This document shows, one piece after another, positions 8,123 to 15,286 of a stretch of DNA of 18,698 bases. Below the pieces are notes generated by a model. That model was not told the DNA's origin. It did no database searches and worked only from the letters and a program-made list of their open reading frames with translations. Every line of letters starts with the position of its first letter. Position 1 is the stretch's first letter. This stretch comes from Candidatus Omnitrophota bacterium (GTDB taxonomy: Bacteria; Omnitrophota; Gorgyraeia; Zapsychrales; JANLHA01), in NCBI GenBank assembly GCA_023247815.1, contig JAHFFS010000008.1:1-18698 (forward strand), read 5' to 3'. The position numbers were made by a program, and so were the translations under genes.

Positions 8123-9058
8123 GTGAAGGTCATTTTTTTTGGCTTAGGGTCCATTGGGACAAGACACGCGGAGATTTTGAAAAAAAATTTTGATCATGAA
8201 CTTTTTGCATTCCGGACATTTAAGGGGCAGCAAAAAAGTAATCAACTGGGAATTGCTGAAGTGTCGAGTTGGGCTCAAGTCAATCATTTGCAGCCTGAGG
8301 TTGCGTTCATCACAAACCCAACATATCGGCATATTGAAACTGCCTTAGAGTGTGCGAAACGCGGAATGCATTTGTTCATTGAAAAACCGATTGACTGCTC
8401 GACTAAGGGACTCGATCGGTTGATCCAATTAGCGAGAAGAAATGGACAGCACACTTATGTGGCGTACAACTTACGATTTCATCCGGTCATTGAGTATTTG
8501 CAGCGGCAATTGAAGGGAAAAAAGTTGTTTCACGTCAGTGTGCAATGCACATCTCGTCTCGCTGAGTGGAGGCAAGGATATGATCACCGTCAGTGCTACT
8601 CAGCTCATCACAAGATGGGCGGAGGTGTGTTGCTTGATTTATCGCATGAATTTGATTACATCGAATATCTTTTCGGCCCGATTATGAAAATTGTAAGTCG
8701 TAATACCCGGCTTGGTGACGTAACCCGAGATGCGGATGATACTCTGGATGCCATCATTCAGACCCGTCGCACCCAGGTGAATTTGCATCAGAATTTGTAC
8801 AGTTATCATCAGGAACGTACTCTCAAGATTGATTTTAGAAATGGATTTCTAGCCGCTGATCTGATTGGGAATCGTGTCGAGGGAATTGTCGACGGTAAGA
8901 AGATCCGTCAATCGTTTCCGGTTGAACGAAATCAAACCTATCGTCGGCAGCTAGAATATTTCTTTCAGCAACTGCGTGGTAAAAGGAAGATGATGAATCA
9001 TCTTGAAGAAGCGGAAGTTTTGTATCGCAAATTATTAAAAATACGGATGTCCTCATGA
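8123..9058 (+). CDS. Gfo/Idh/MocA-family oxidoreductase (PtmF-position gene)
   Basis: An NAD(P)-dependent sugar oxidoreductase. The N-terminal Rossmann domain opens with FGLGSIGTRHAEIL, and E87-K88-P89 is the family's EKP motif with the catalytic lysine. In the C-terminal domain GGGVLLDLSHEFD carries the D172/H175 pair. The 311 residues are slightly short of the usual 330-380 but no motif is missing. The start is GTG 8123, supported by AGGAG at 8111-8115, two bases after the ptmE-like stop. Its position between ptmE-like and neuA-like genes is that of ptmF in the Campylobacter jejuni cluster (from memory). Its role there is in supplying the amino-sugar precursor, and the reaction is not settled by sequence. 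It overlaps the next gene by ATGA. Confidence 0.86.
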   Translation: MKVIFFGLGSIGTRHAEILKKNFDHELFAFRTFKGQQKSNQLGIAEVSSWAQVNHLQPEVAFITNPTYRHIETALECAKRGMHLFIEKPIDCSTKGLDRLIQLARRNGQHTYVAYNLRFHPVIEYLQRQLKGKKLFHVSVQCTSRLAEWRQGYDHRQCYSAHHKMGGGVLLDLSHEFDYIEYLFGPIMKIVSRNTRLGDVTRDADDTLDAIIQTRRTQVNLHQNLYSYHQERTLKIDFRNGFLAADLIGNRVEGIVDGKKIRQSFPVERNQTYRRQLEYFFQQLRGKRKMMNHLEEAEVLYRKLLKIRMSS

Positions 9059-9765
9059 ATATCCTCATCGTTGTTGCCGCCCGTGCCGGTTCGAAGCGGG
9101 TGAAAAATAAAAATGCACGCCTTTTGGCGGGTAAACCATTGCTCGCCTATACGATTGAGCAGGCTGTGCGTTGGGGGGGGCATGCTAAATTGATTTTTTC
9201 GAGCGACTCGAAGAAGATGGCTGCATTGGCCAAGAGTTATGGGGCCGACGTGATTTTTAAAAGGCCTGCGGAGTTAGCCAGCGACCGATCCGGGAAAATG
9301 GATGTGATCCGTCATGCCTTAAAGGCGGCCGAAGATCATTATCAGGAACGGTATGATGCCGTACTTGATTTGGATGTCACCAATCCGATCCGCCGGATTT
9401 CCGACATCGAGGGCATTGTCCAAGTGTATAAAAAGTTTAAACCGGATTGTGTTTTTTCAGTTGTAGCCGCTAGAAAAAATCCTTATTTCAATATGGTCGA
9501 AGTGGATAGTCGTGGGAAAGTCCAGGTTTGTAAAAAATTAGCGCAGTCCATTAAACGGACCCAGGATGCCCCGCGGGTTTATGATATGAACGCGTCGATG
9601 TATGTTCATAAGCGTGCTTTTCTTTTGGATATTCGCAACCAGTTGCCATATGCCAAAAAGGCCATGATTTATGAAATGGATGAATCAGCGGCTTTTGATA
9701 TTGATTCCGAATTTGATTTTCAACTCGTCGAATTTTTAATCAAAAGTGGAAAGGCTAAACTGTGA
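9055..9765 (+). CDS. neuA: CMP-nonulosonate cytidylyltransferase (NeuA/LegF/PtmB family)
   Basis: Activates a nonulosonic acid with CTP to the CMP sugar, the donor for transfer. The 236 residues fit the short NeuA/PtmB type without an esterase domain. The N-terminal nucleotide loop is AARAGSKRVKNKN (residues 8-20), with K14 and N20 in the expected positions. LDLDVTNPIRRISDIE, a NPYFNMVE segment and AAFDIDSEFDF (metal-binding Asp residues) are also family marks. The ATG overlaps the upstream stop. Codons 40-42 (TGG GGG GGG) lie in an unbroken eight-G tract, and loss or gain of one G would run into a stop within a few codons, so this gene may be phase variable. Substrate (legionaminic, sialic or derivative) is inferred from neighbours only. 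Confidence 0.92.
   Translation: MNILIVVAARAGSKRVKNKNARLLAGKPLLAYTIEQAVRWGGHAKLIFSSDSKKMAALAKSYGADVIFKRPAELASDRSGKMDVIRHALKAAEDHYQERYDAVLDLDVTNPIRRISDIEGIVQVYKKFKPDCVFSVVAARKNPYFNMVEVDSRGKVQVCKKLAQSIKRTQDAPRVYDMNASMYVHKRAFLLDIRNQLPYAKKAMIYEMDESAAFDIDSEFDFQLVEFLIKSGKAKL
9173..9180. repeat. Eight-G homopolymer inside neuA (possible slippage tract)
   Basis: An uninterrupted run of eight G residues within codons 40-42 of the CMP-sugar synthetase. Losing one G reads through to TGA after four further codons, and gaining one reaches TAA after two further codons. Both changes truncate the enzyme near residue 45. It is the longest G tract I noticed in the window. Confidence 0.8.
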
Positions 9766-10556
9766 AAGATCATTTAGCTCGATTTTCTTTAAAAGGAAAA
9801 ATTGCGTTTGTGACCGGTGGGGCCGGGTTGCTGGGCGCGGAAATCAGTCAAGCTTTAGCCAGCGCCGGAGCGAGAACAATCATTTTGGATCTCGATAAAA
9901 AACGTTCTCAAACACTTGTGGATGATATTGTGCGGGCAGGCCATCAGGCGGATTTTACCACCTTTGACTCAATAAGATTAGAAAAGATGAAAGATAAAAT
10001 TGATCAGCTCGTTAAAAGGTATCAGCATCTGGATATTTGGGTCAACTGTGCTTATCCGCGAACCGAAGATTGGTCTGCTAAATCTGAGGACATCAAACTT
10101 GCGTCGTGGCGCAAGAACATCGATATGCATTTGAATGGGTATACCTGGCTGAGCAAGCTTGTCGCAGAGAAGATGCAGCACAATGGTATCAAAGGGTCGA
10201 TTGTGAATTTAGCGTCGATCTATGGTGTACAGGGCGCGGATTATGCGCTTTATGAAAAAACGAACATGACGATGCCCATGGCCTATTCAGTCATCAAAGG
10301 CGGGATTGTCAATTTCACCCGCAATCTTGCTAGTTATTATGGTCCCTTCGGTATTCGCGTCAATAATGTTTGCCCCGGTGGGGTCTTTGATCATCAGGAT
10401 AAAAATTTTGTTAAAAAGTATGAACAGAAAGTTCCTTTGCGGCGTATGGCACGACCCGAAGATGTCGCCTCGGCGGTGCTATTTTTGGCCAGTGAAGCCG
10501 CGTCTTATATAACGGGAGCAACGCTCATGGTCGATGGGGGATGGACAATTCAATAA
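9762..10556 (+). CDS. ptmA: Short-chain dehydrogenase/reductase, PtmA-like
   Basis: A classical SDR of 264 residues with TGGAGLLG (18-25) as the cofactor loop, S152 in NLASIYG, and Y175-S-V-I-K179 as the catalytic Tyr/Lys pair. VCPGGV and the C-terminal ITGATLMVDGG are standard. The usual NNAG near residue 90 reads NCAYP, as in several flagellin-modification SDRs. The start is GTG 9762, overlapping the neuA stop by four bases, with a GGAAAGG-type ribosome site just upstream. In Campylobacter, ptmA sits next to ptmB (the CMP synthetase) and takes part in making the legionaminic acid precursor, so position and family both point to PtmA. The precise reaction is uncertain. Ordinary 3-oxoacyl-ACP reductase activity is the main alternative but the context argues against it. 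Confidence 0.82.
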   Translation: MKDHLARFSLKGKIAFVTGGAGLLGAEISQALASAGARTIILDLDKKRSQTLVDDIVRAGHQADFTTFDSIRLEKMKDKIDQLVKRYQHLDIWVNCAYPRTEDWSAKSEDIKLASWRKNIDMHLNGYTWLSKLVAEKMQHNGIKGSIVNLASIYGVQGADYALYEKTNMTMPMAYSVIKGGIVNFTRNLASYYGPFGIRVNNVCPGGVFDHQDKNFVKKYEQKVPLRRMARPEDVASAVLFLASEAASYITGATLMVDGGWTIQ

Positions 10557-10567
10557 AAGGTTTGCAG

Positions 10568-11485
10568 ATGAAAAATGTGATCAGAATCATTCCCAGGCTT
10601 GATGTCAAAGGCCCTAATTTGGTTAAGGGAGTCCATTTGGAAGGCCTACGGGTTTTAGGCAAACCTGAGGATTTTGCCACGCGATACTATCAGCAGGGCG
10701 CGGATGAGCTCATTTACATGGATGTCGTGGCGAGTTTGTACGGACGGGACAATCTCAAAGACATTGTGGCCAAGGCGGCGCAGAATATTTTTATTCCTTT
10801 GACCGCTGGTGGTGGTGTGCGAACGATCGACGATATCAAGCAACTCTTAAGGGTCGGGGCCGATAAAATTGCGATCAATACGGCGGCCATTGCTAATCCT
10901 TCGATCATCAAAGAAGGAGCTCGGCGGTTTGGTTCACAATGCATCATTGTCTCGATTGAAGCGAAGCGGATGCCTGGTGGACAGTATGTGTGCTTTACTG
11001 ATAATGGCCGCGAACCGACGGGAAAAGATGCCTATCAATGGGCAAAAGAAGTTGTGGATCTCGGCGCCGGGGAGATTTTATTGACGAGCATTGATCGGGA
11101 AGGAACGGGAACGGGTTATGATCTTGAACTCGTTCGAACGATGGCGGATATGCTCCCTATTCCGGTGATTGCTTGTGGGGGGGCTGGTTCTTTGACGAGT
11201 ATCGTTCAAGTGGTTAAAGAAGGGCGCGCGGATGCCGTTTGCGCTGCGAGCCTTTTTCATTATCATCGTCTTCAAGAGATGTCCTTGCAGGAAGAACATT
11301 TTTCGCAGGAAGGAAACATTGAGTATATCAAGCAGTCCAGAGGATCCTTGAATTTTATTTCCGGACGCATTCAAAAATGTGATGTTGCTACGGTTAAAGG
11401 GGCGCTCGTCGAGGCCGGGATCGCCTGCCGGACAATGGGAGAAGCCGAAGCTGCGGAATTGTTGGAAAGGCAAGTCACGTTATGA
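10568..11485 (+). CDS. HisF-like ammonia-channel cyclase subunit, amidotransferase accessory
   Basis: A (beta/alpha)8-barrel homologous to imidazole glycerol phosphate synthase HisF. In polysaccharide loci such copies (HisF2) work with HisH to hand ammonia to a PseA/WbpG-type enzyme. The core is clear: RIIPRLDVK with D12, IPLTAGGGVRTIDDI, RFGSQCIIVSI and GAGEILLTSIDREGTGTGYDLEL. At residue 131 a Glu replaces the Asp (D130 in Thermotoga HisF) that acts in cyclisation. The protein has about 305 residues, some 50 more than standard HisF, with a C-terminal tail after LFHYHRLQE. ATG 10568 (AAAAGG 7 bases upstream) is preferred over an in-frame ATG at 10541 inside the preceding gene. Histidine biosynthesis is unlikely because no other his gene is near. 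Confidence 0.86.
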   Translation: MKNVIRIIPRLDVKGPNLVKGVHLEGLRVLGKPEDFATRYYQQGADELIYMDVVASLYGRDNLKDIVAKAAQNIFIPLTAGGGVRTIDDIKQLLRVGADKIAINTAAIANPSIIKEGARRFGSQCIIVSIEAKRMPGGQYVCFTDNGREPTGKDAYQWAKEVVDLGAGEILLTSIDREGTGTGYDLELVRTMADMLPIPVIACGGAGSLTSIVQVVKEGRADAVCAASLFHYHRLQEMSLQEEHFSQEGNIEYIKQSRGSLNFISGRIQKCDVATVKGALVEAGIACRTMGEAEAAELLERQVTL

Positions 11486-12138
11486 GCGAGTGTTCTAACC
11501 AAGATACGGTGATCATTGATTATGGAATGGGAAATCTTTTCAGCGTTACCCGGGTCATCAATCATTTGGGGTTTCAAGCTAAAGTTTCGGAAGACCCCAA
11601 AGTTATCCGACGGGCCAAGCGGCTTATCTTGCCTGGGGTTGGAGCTTTTCAGGATGGCATGAAAAATTTGAAGGAAAAAGCTCTGGTTGTACCGTTGAAG
11701 GAAGTGGTCGCATCAGGGACATCGCTATTAGGGATCTGCTTGGGCATGCAGCTTTTAATGACTGAGAGCGAGGAGTTTGGTTTACATCAGGGTTTGGATT
11801 TGATCAGCGGGCGTGTTGTGCGTTTTGTCTCGCCAGAAGCTGAGCAGGAACGATTTAAGATCCCTCATGTTGGATGGTCGCCCTTGGATAATTTTTCCGA
11901 CGGGCGTTGGAAGAATTCGATCTTGAAGGATCTTATGCCGGGAGTGTTTATGTATTTTGTCCATTCTTATGTTGTTGTCCCTGATGAAGAAAATACGCAG
12001 CTGGCCCAGACCCATTATGGCCGCAACCGTTTTTGTTCGGTGATTCAGAAAAAGAATATCGTGGGCTGTCAATTTCATCCGGAGGTGAGCGGGCTTTCGG
12101 GGCTTTCAGTGATTAAAAATTTTTTATCAACGTCGTAG
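11482..12138 (+). CDS. HisH-like glutamine amidotransferase subunit
   Basis: A class I glutaminase that releases ammonia from glutamine. The full catalytic triad is visible: C86 in GICLGMQLL, and H199 and E201 in QFHPEVSG. The oxyanion segment is LPGVGAFQDGM. The 218 residues match HisH. It overlaps the HisF-like gene by ATGA, consistent with a tightly coupled heterodimer, and is followed 12 bases later by the N-acetyl-sugar amidotransferase. In Campylobacter and Pseudomonas surface-sugar loci the same HisH/HisF pair feeds ammonia to PseA/PtmG or WbpG for acetamidino formation. That is the likely job here rather than histidine synthesis. Confidence 0.9.
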   Translation: MSECSNQDTVIIDYGMGNLFSVTRVINHLGFQAKVSEDPKVIRRAKRLILPGVGAFQDGMKNLKEKALVVPLKEVVASGTSLLGICLGMQLLMTESEEFGLHQGLDLISGRVVRFVSPEAEQERFKIPHVGWSPLDNFSDGRWKNSILKDLMPGVFMYFVHSYVVVPDEENTQLAQTHYGRNRFCSVIQKKNIVGCQFHPEVSGLSGLSVIKNFLSTS

Positions 12139-12150
12139 AAAGGTCTTCAT

Positions 12151-13353
12151 ATGCTTTTATTCAAAGGAAAGATTTTAGATCGGCAACTTGATAAACGACC
12201 ACAAATGGTTAAGTATTGCACCAAATGCGTTGTTTCGAATCAGCGACCGCGAATCACGTTCAACGCTGATGGAGTTTGCAGCGCCTGTCAATTCGCTCAT
12301 CGGAAACACAACGAGTTCGACTGGAAGGCGCGAGAAGCCATGTTGGTCGATCTTTTGAATCGACACCGTTCCAAAGACGGCAGCTATGATGTGATTGTCC
12401 CCGGCAGCGGCGGTAAAGACAGCGCTTATGTTGCGCATCAGTTGAAGTACAAATATGGAATGCATCCTTTAACTGTCACCTGGGCGCCATTTTTGTATAC
12501 CGATATCGGTTGGAAGAATTACTTGGATTTTAAAGATCGCGGCTTTGACAACCTCTTATGTTTCCCTGACGGAATCATCCATCGGAAATTGGCGAGGGTT
12601 GCTTTTGAGTTGTTAGGTGATGCCTGGGAGCCGTTCAATTATGGACAAAAACCTTACTCATTTCATATTGCTTGCAAATTTAAGATACCCCTCATTTTTT
12701 ATGGCGAAAGTGGTGAAGCGGAATATGGTGGAACCACAAGTTTTGCCGACAAGCCAAAAGACCCGATTGATGCCTGGAAGGATATCTATTTTAAGGGCTC
12801 TGGTGTGCATGAACTGGTTGAACATGGATTGAAGGTAGGTCTTTTCACTTCGGAAGAAGTCAAGTCAACCACATTTCCATTTTATCAAATGCCTTCCCAG
12901 CAGCAGATTGACGCGTTGCAACCGGAAATGCATTGGTTTTCATTTTACAAGAAATGGATTCCGCAGGAAAATTATTACTATGCGGTTGAGAATACTGGTT
13001 TTCAAGCTAATCCGGACGGACGTTCCGAAGGGACCTATTCAAAATACGCGAGTTTGGATGATAAGACCGATGGATTCCATTTTTATTTGGCGTTTATAAA
13101 ATTTGGGATTGGTCGTGCGACCTCAGATGCTGCTCATGAAATTCGTGACGGTCATCTCACGCGTGAGGAAGGGATGGCCCTGGTGCATCGTTATGACGGC
13201 GAATTCCCTAAGAAATATTTTAAAGAGTTTTTGGAATATTTGAACATCACTGAGGCAGACTTTTGGGATGTGGTTAACCATTTTCGTGAACTTTCCCCGC
13301 ATTTATGGGAGAAGAGGGGCAGTGAATGGATTCTAAAACAGCGGGTTTCATAA
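12151..13353 (+). CDS. N-acetyl sugar amidotransferase (PseA/PtmG/WbpG family)
   Basis: This enzyme turns an N-acetyl group into an acetamidino group using ATP and ammonia. A four-cysteine zinc-type knuckle is formed by C23, C26, C43 and C46 (YCTKC ... GVCSAC), followed by the PP-loop ATP pyrophosphatase motif SGGKDS (86-91). Downstream, FYGESGEAEYGG and the long C-terminal region match LPS N-acetyl sugar amidotransferases. The 400 residues are in family range (about 370-400). ATG 12151 has AGAAAGG 7 bases upstream; ATG 12205 just before the zinc knuckle is the alternative. With HisF and HisH it forms the complete triad. In C. jejuni, PtmG acts on a legionaminic acid derivative and PseA on pseudaminic acid; the legionaminic-type context makes a PtmG-like role likelier. 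The last gene of this block is followed by the only real intergenic gap. Confidence 0.9.
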   Translation: MLLFKGKILDRQLDKRPQMVKYCTKCVVSNQRPRITFNADGVCSACQFAHRKHNEFDWKAREAMLVDLLNRHRSKDGSYDVIVPGSGGKDSAYVAHQLKYKYGMHPLTVTWAPFLYTDIGWKNYLDFKDRGFDNLLCFPDGIIHRKLARVAFELLGDAWEPFNYGQKPYSFHIACKFKIPLIFYGESGEAEYGGTTSFADKPKDPIDAWKDIYFKGSGVHELVEHGLKVGLFTSEEVKSTTFPFYQMPSQQQIDALQPEMHWFSFYKKWIPQENYYYAVENTGFQANPDGRSEGTYSKYASLDDKTDGFHFYLAFIKFGIGRATSDAAHEIRDGHLTREEGMALVHRYDGEFPKKYFKEFLEYLNITEADFWDVVNHFRELSPHLWEKRGSEWILKQRVS

Positions 13354-13404
13354 ATTGTTTATTATCAAATATTTATAGGCCAAATTTAGAAATGATAAAT
13401 AGCT

Positions 13405-13433
13405 CTTTTGTATAGTACTATTAATGATATAAT
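13405..13433 (+). promoter_or_regulatory. Possible sigma70-type promoter with palindrome in spacer
   Basis: In the AT-rich gap before the radical SAM gene, a perfect TATAAT (13428-13433) is preceded at 17 bases by a weak -35 (CTTTTG, 13405-13410). A perfect ten-base palindrome (ATAGTACTAT, 13412-13421) lies in the spacer and might bind a regulator. The rest of the gap (13354-13500) shows no clear terminator hairpin. Confidence 0.35.
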
Positions 13434-13490
13434 ATTTCTGGTTTTGATCTGTGATGAATGTCGAAAATAGCTAATTTGAATAGATAGAAA

Positions 13491-13495
13491 AGGAG
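13491..13495 (+). promoter_or_regulatory. Strong ribosome-binding site of radical SAM gene
   Basis: AGGAG five bases before ATG 13501 is the best Shine-Dalgarno match near this gene and fixes its start after a long non-coding leader. Confidence 0.6.
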
Positions 13496-13500
13496 AAAAC

Positions 13501-14412
13501 ATGCGTCCAATATACGATATGACCGTCATTCAAATTGATATAACCAATGCCTGTCCATTGAGATGTGCCAATTGCACTCGTTTCGTGGGGCATCATAAGC
13601 AATCTTATTTTATGGATTTGGACACAGTGCGTAAGGCGATTGATTCCTTGGAAGGATTCCCCGGCCGCATCGGTTTGATGGGGGGAGAACCAGCGGTCCA
13701 TCCGCAATTTCGGGAAATTTGTCAAATTTATAAAGATATGATTCCTAACCGCCGTCAGCGAGAATTGTGGACCAGCGGTTATCGTTGGAATGAGTATAAA
13801 GACATCATCTTAGATGTTTTTGATACCGATCGAATTTCGTATAATGACCATACGCAATTTGATGGTAAGCATCAACCGTTGATGGTGGCGGCTAAAGATG
13901 TGATCGATGATGAAGAGTTGATGTGGGAATTGATTGATGATTGTTGGGTGCAAAAGCAATGGTCTGCTTCGATAACGCCGAAAGGCGCCTTTTTTTGCGA
14001 GATCGCCGCTGCCATGTCTCATCTTTACGGTGAAGAGGGCCCGCAAGGTTGGCCGATCGAAAAGGGATGGTGGAATAAAAACCCAGACCAATTTGGCGAT
14101 CAGGTCAAAAAGGCCTGTCCTAACTGCAGTGCCGCTGTTCCGCTGCCGAAAGTCAGCGATGGACGTGGCGGAAAAGACGGCCCTACCACCGATTGGATTT
14201 CGCAATCCGTGGCTGAGAAGTTGGAGCTTGCGCGTTCTCCCAAATATTTGCGTGAGCAAGTGAAGATCGTTGATTTTAAGTACACGCGCGAAGATCGTGA
14301 GAAATATGGAAAAGATTGGCATCCTTCGCACTATCGCGGTTTCGTTGCCCATGGTCCGGAAGATGTTCAGACCAAACATTTGAAACATGATCATGTCCTT
14401 CCCGGCAGTTGA
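13501..14412 (+). CDS. Radical SAM protein with cysteine-rich C-terminal part
   Basis: Radical SAM enzymes bind a 4Fe-4S cluster through CxxxCxxC and cleave SAM to a radical. Here C18, C22 and C25 (ACPLRCANC) form that motif, GLMGGEPAVHP is the SAM-contact GGE segment, and later strands (e.g. RISYND) fit the barrel. Cysteines at C148, C166, C206 and C209 (ACPNC) could hold an auxiliary cluster of SPASM/twitch type. The 303 residues are rich in Trp in the C-terminal half. No substrate can be assigned. It is the first gene after the 147-base gap, with its own likely promoter and a strong ribosome site, and it is followed by glycosyltransferase-type genes, so a sugar, lipid carrier or peptide of the same glycan is a guess. 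No precursor-peptide gene was seen next to it. Confidence 0.85.
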   Translation: MRPIYDMTVIQIDITNACPLRCANCTRFVGHHKQSYFMDLDTVRKAIDSLEGFPGRIGLMGGEPAVHPQFREICQIYKDMIPNRRQRELWTSGYRWNEYKDIILDVFDTDRISYNDHTQFDGKHQPLMVAAKDVIDDEELMWELIDDCWVQKQWSASITPKGAFFCEIAAAMSHLYGEEGPQGWPIEKGWWNKNPDQFGDQVKKACPNCSAAVPLPKVSDGRGGKDGPTTDWISQSVAEKLELARSPKYLREQVKIVDFKYTREDREKYGKDWHPSHYRGFVAHGPEDVQTKHLKHDHVLPGS

Positions 14413-14439
14413 TATCTTTGAGACAAAAGTGATGCCCAA

Positions 14440-15273
14440 GTGTATAAAAGAACATTTCCAGATCGAGTCATTAGCTTTGTCAATGCCCTTCGTTATGCGT
14501 TAACCGAACCTGTTTTTTTGCTGCTCTCCCGTCTTGCTCACGAAAAATCGTATCAGATGGTTGAAGAAAATCCGCTGATTTCGGTCTATATTCCAACCTA
14601 TAATCGCAGTGAGTTATTGATCAAAAGGGCGGTCTCATCCGTTTTCAAGCAGACCTACCAGAATTTTGAGTTGATCATCGTCGGGGATCATTGCACGGAC
14701 AACACCGAACAGGAAATCGGAAAAATCAATGATCCCCGGATCCGATTTTTCAATTTGTCCAAACGCGATAAACGATATCCCGATGACATCGAGATCCATT
14801 GGCTGGCCGGACCAGTGGTCGCAGCTAATCAAGCCTTGGCGATGGTTAAAGGCAAATGGATCGCGCGGTTAGATGATGACGATATTTGGACTGAAGATCA
14901 CTTAGAAGTTTTACTGCGTTTTGCCCAAAAGCACAATTATGAATTTGTTTCTGGGGCCTATGAATGTGAGCGCGACGGTCAACGGATTGTCATTGATGTC
15001 AAAGATGAAATCCCTCGGGTGGGTGGGACGCAGACCTGGCTTTACCGATCTTATTTGAAGTTTTTTAAATACAATATCCATTGCTGGCGAAAGAACTGGA
15101 ACCGTGTCAATGATACCGACATTCAGGAACGGCTTATTAAAGCGCGGGTCCGCACGGGATTTCTGGAACGCGTTGTCACTTATGTGCTTCCTCGTCCAGG
15201 TGAGAAAACGGTTGGATTGGCTGCTTATCAATCAACCGCTCAAGAAAAAGCCAAGCATTTTCAATTTTCCTAA
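14440..15273 (+). CDS. Family 2 glycosyltransferase (GT-A)
   Basis: Transfers a sugar from a nucleotide donor to a lipid- or protein-linked acceptor at the inner membrane's cytoplasmic face. The GT-A start is ISVYIPTYNRSELL (residues 47-60), SSVFKQTYQNFELIIV is the typical second strand, and RLDDDDIW holds the metal-binding DxD at 145-148. The total of 277 residues is short but complete for GT2. A GTG start at 14440 gives about 45 extra N-terminal residues, partly hydrophobic and aromatic (VISFVNALRYALTEPVFLLL), which could be a membrane-contact helix; ATG 14557 would remove it. Neither start has a strong ribosome site, so this is open. It lies 27 bases after the radical SAM gene. The donor is not predictable from sequence. 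Confidence 0.85.
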   Translation: MYKRTFPDRVISFVNALRYALTEPVFLLLSRLAHEKSYQMVEENPLISVYIPTYNRSELLIKRAVSSVFKQTYQNFELIIVGDHCTDNTEQEIGKINDPRIRFFNLSKRDKRYPDDIEIHWLAGPVVAANQALAMVKGKWIARLDDDDIWTEDHLEVLLRFAQKHNYEFVSGAYECERDGQRIVIDVKDEIPRVGGTQTWLYRSYLKFFKYNIHCWRKNWNRVNDTDIQERLIKARVRTGFLERVVTYVLPRPGEKTVGLAAYQSTAQEKAKHFQFS

Positions 15274-15286
15274 ATCCCATAGTCAG

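Noticed and set aside
8180..8187. Eight-A tract in the Gfo/Idh gene as a phase-variation tract
   Set aside because: A and T runs of this length occur at several places in this moderately AT-rich window, so it is not distinctive.
10541..10567. Earlier ATG for the HisF-like gene
   Set aside because: It overlaps the SDR end and adds nine residues before the conserved RIIPRLDVK start; ATG 10568 has a proper ribosome site.
10568..12138. HisF and HisH as histidine biosynthesis genes
   Set aside because: No other his genes are near, an amidotransferase of the PseA/WbpG type follows directly, and HisF has a Glu at the cyclase Asp.
13354..13500. Rho-independent terminator after the amidotransferase gene
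   Set aside because: No stable GC-rich stem followed by a T run was found; the gap is AT-rich with only short palindromes.
13810..14439. Minus-strand open frame of 209 codons opposite the radical SAM gene
   Set aside because: It is antisense to a gene with clear motifs and has no recognisable domain or ribosome site.
15104..15286. Upstream in-frame extension of the 543-residue protein
   Set aside because: It lies inside the glycosyltransferase gene in another frame, and its residues look like out-of-frame reading; starts at 15287-15323 avoid the 170-base overlap.
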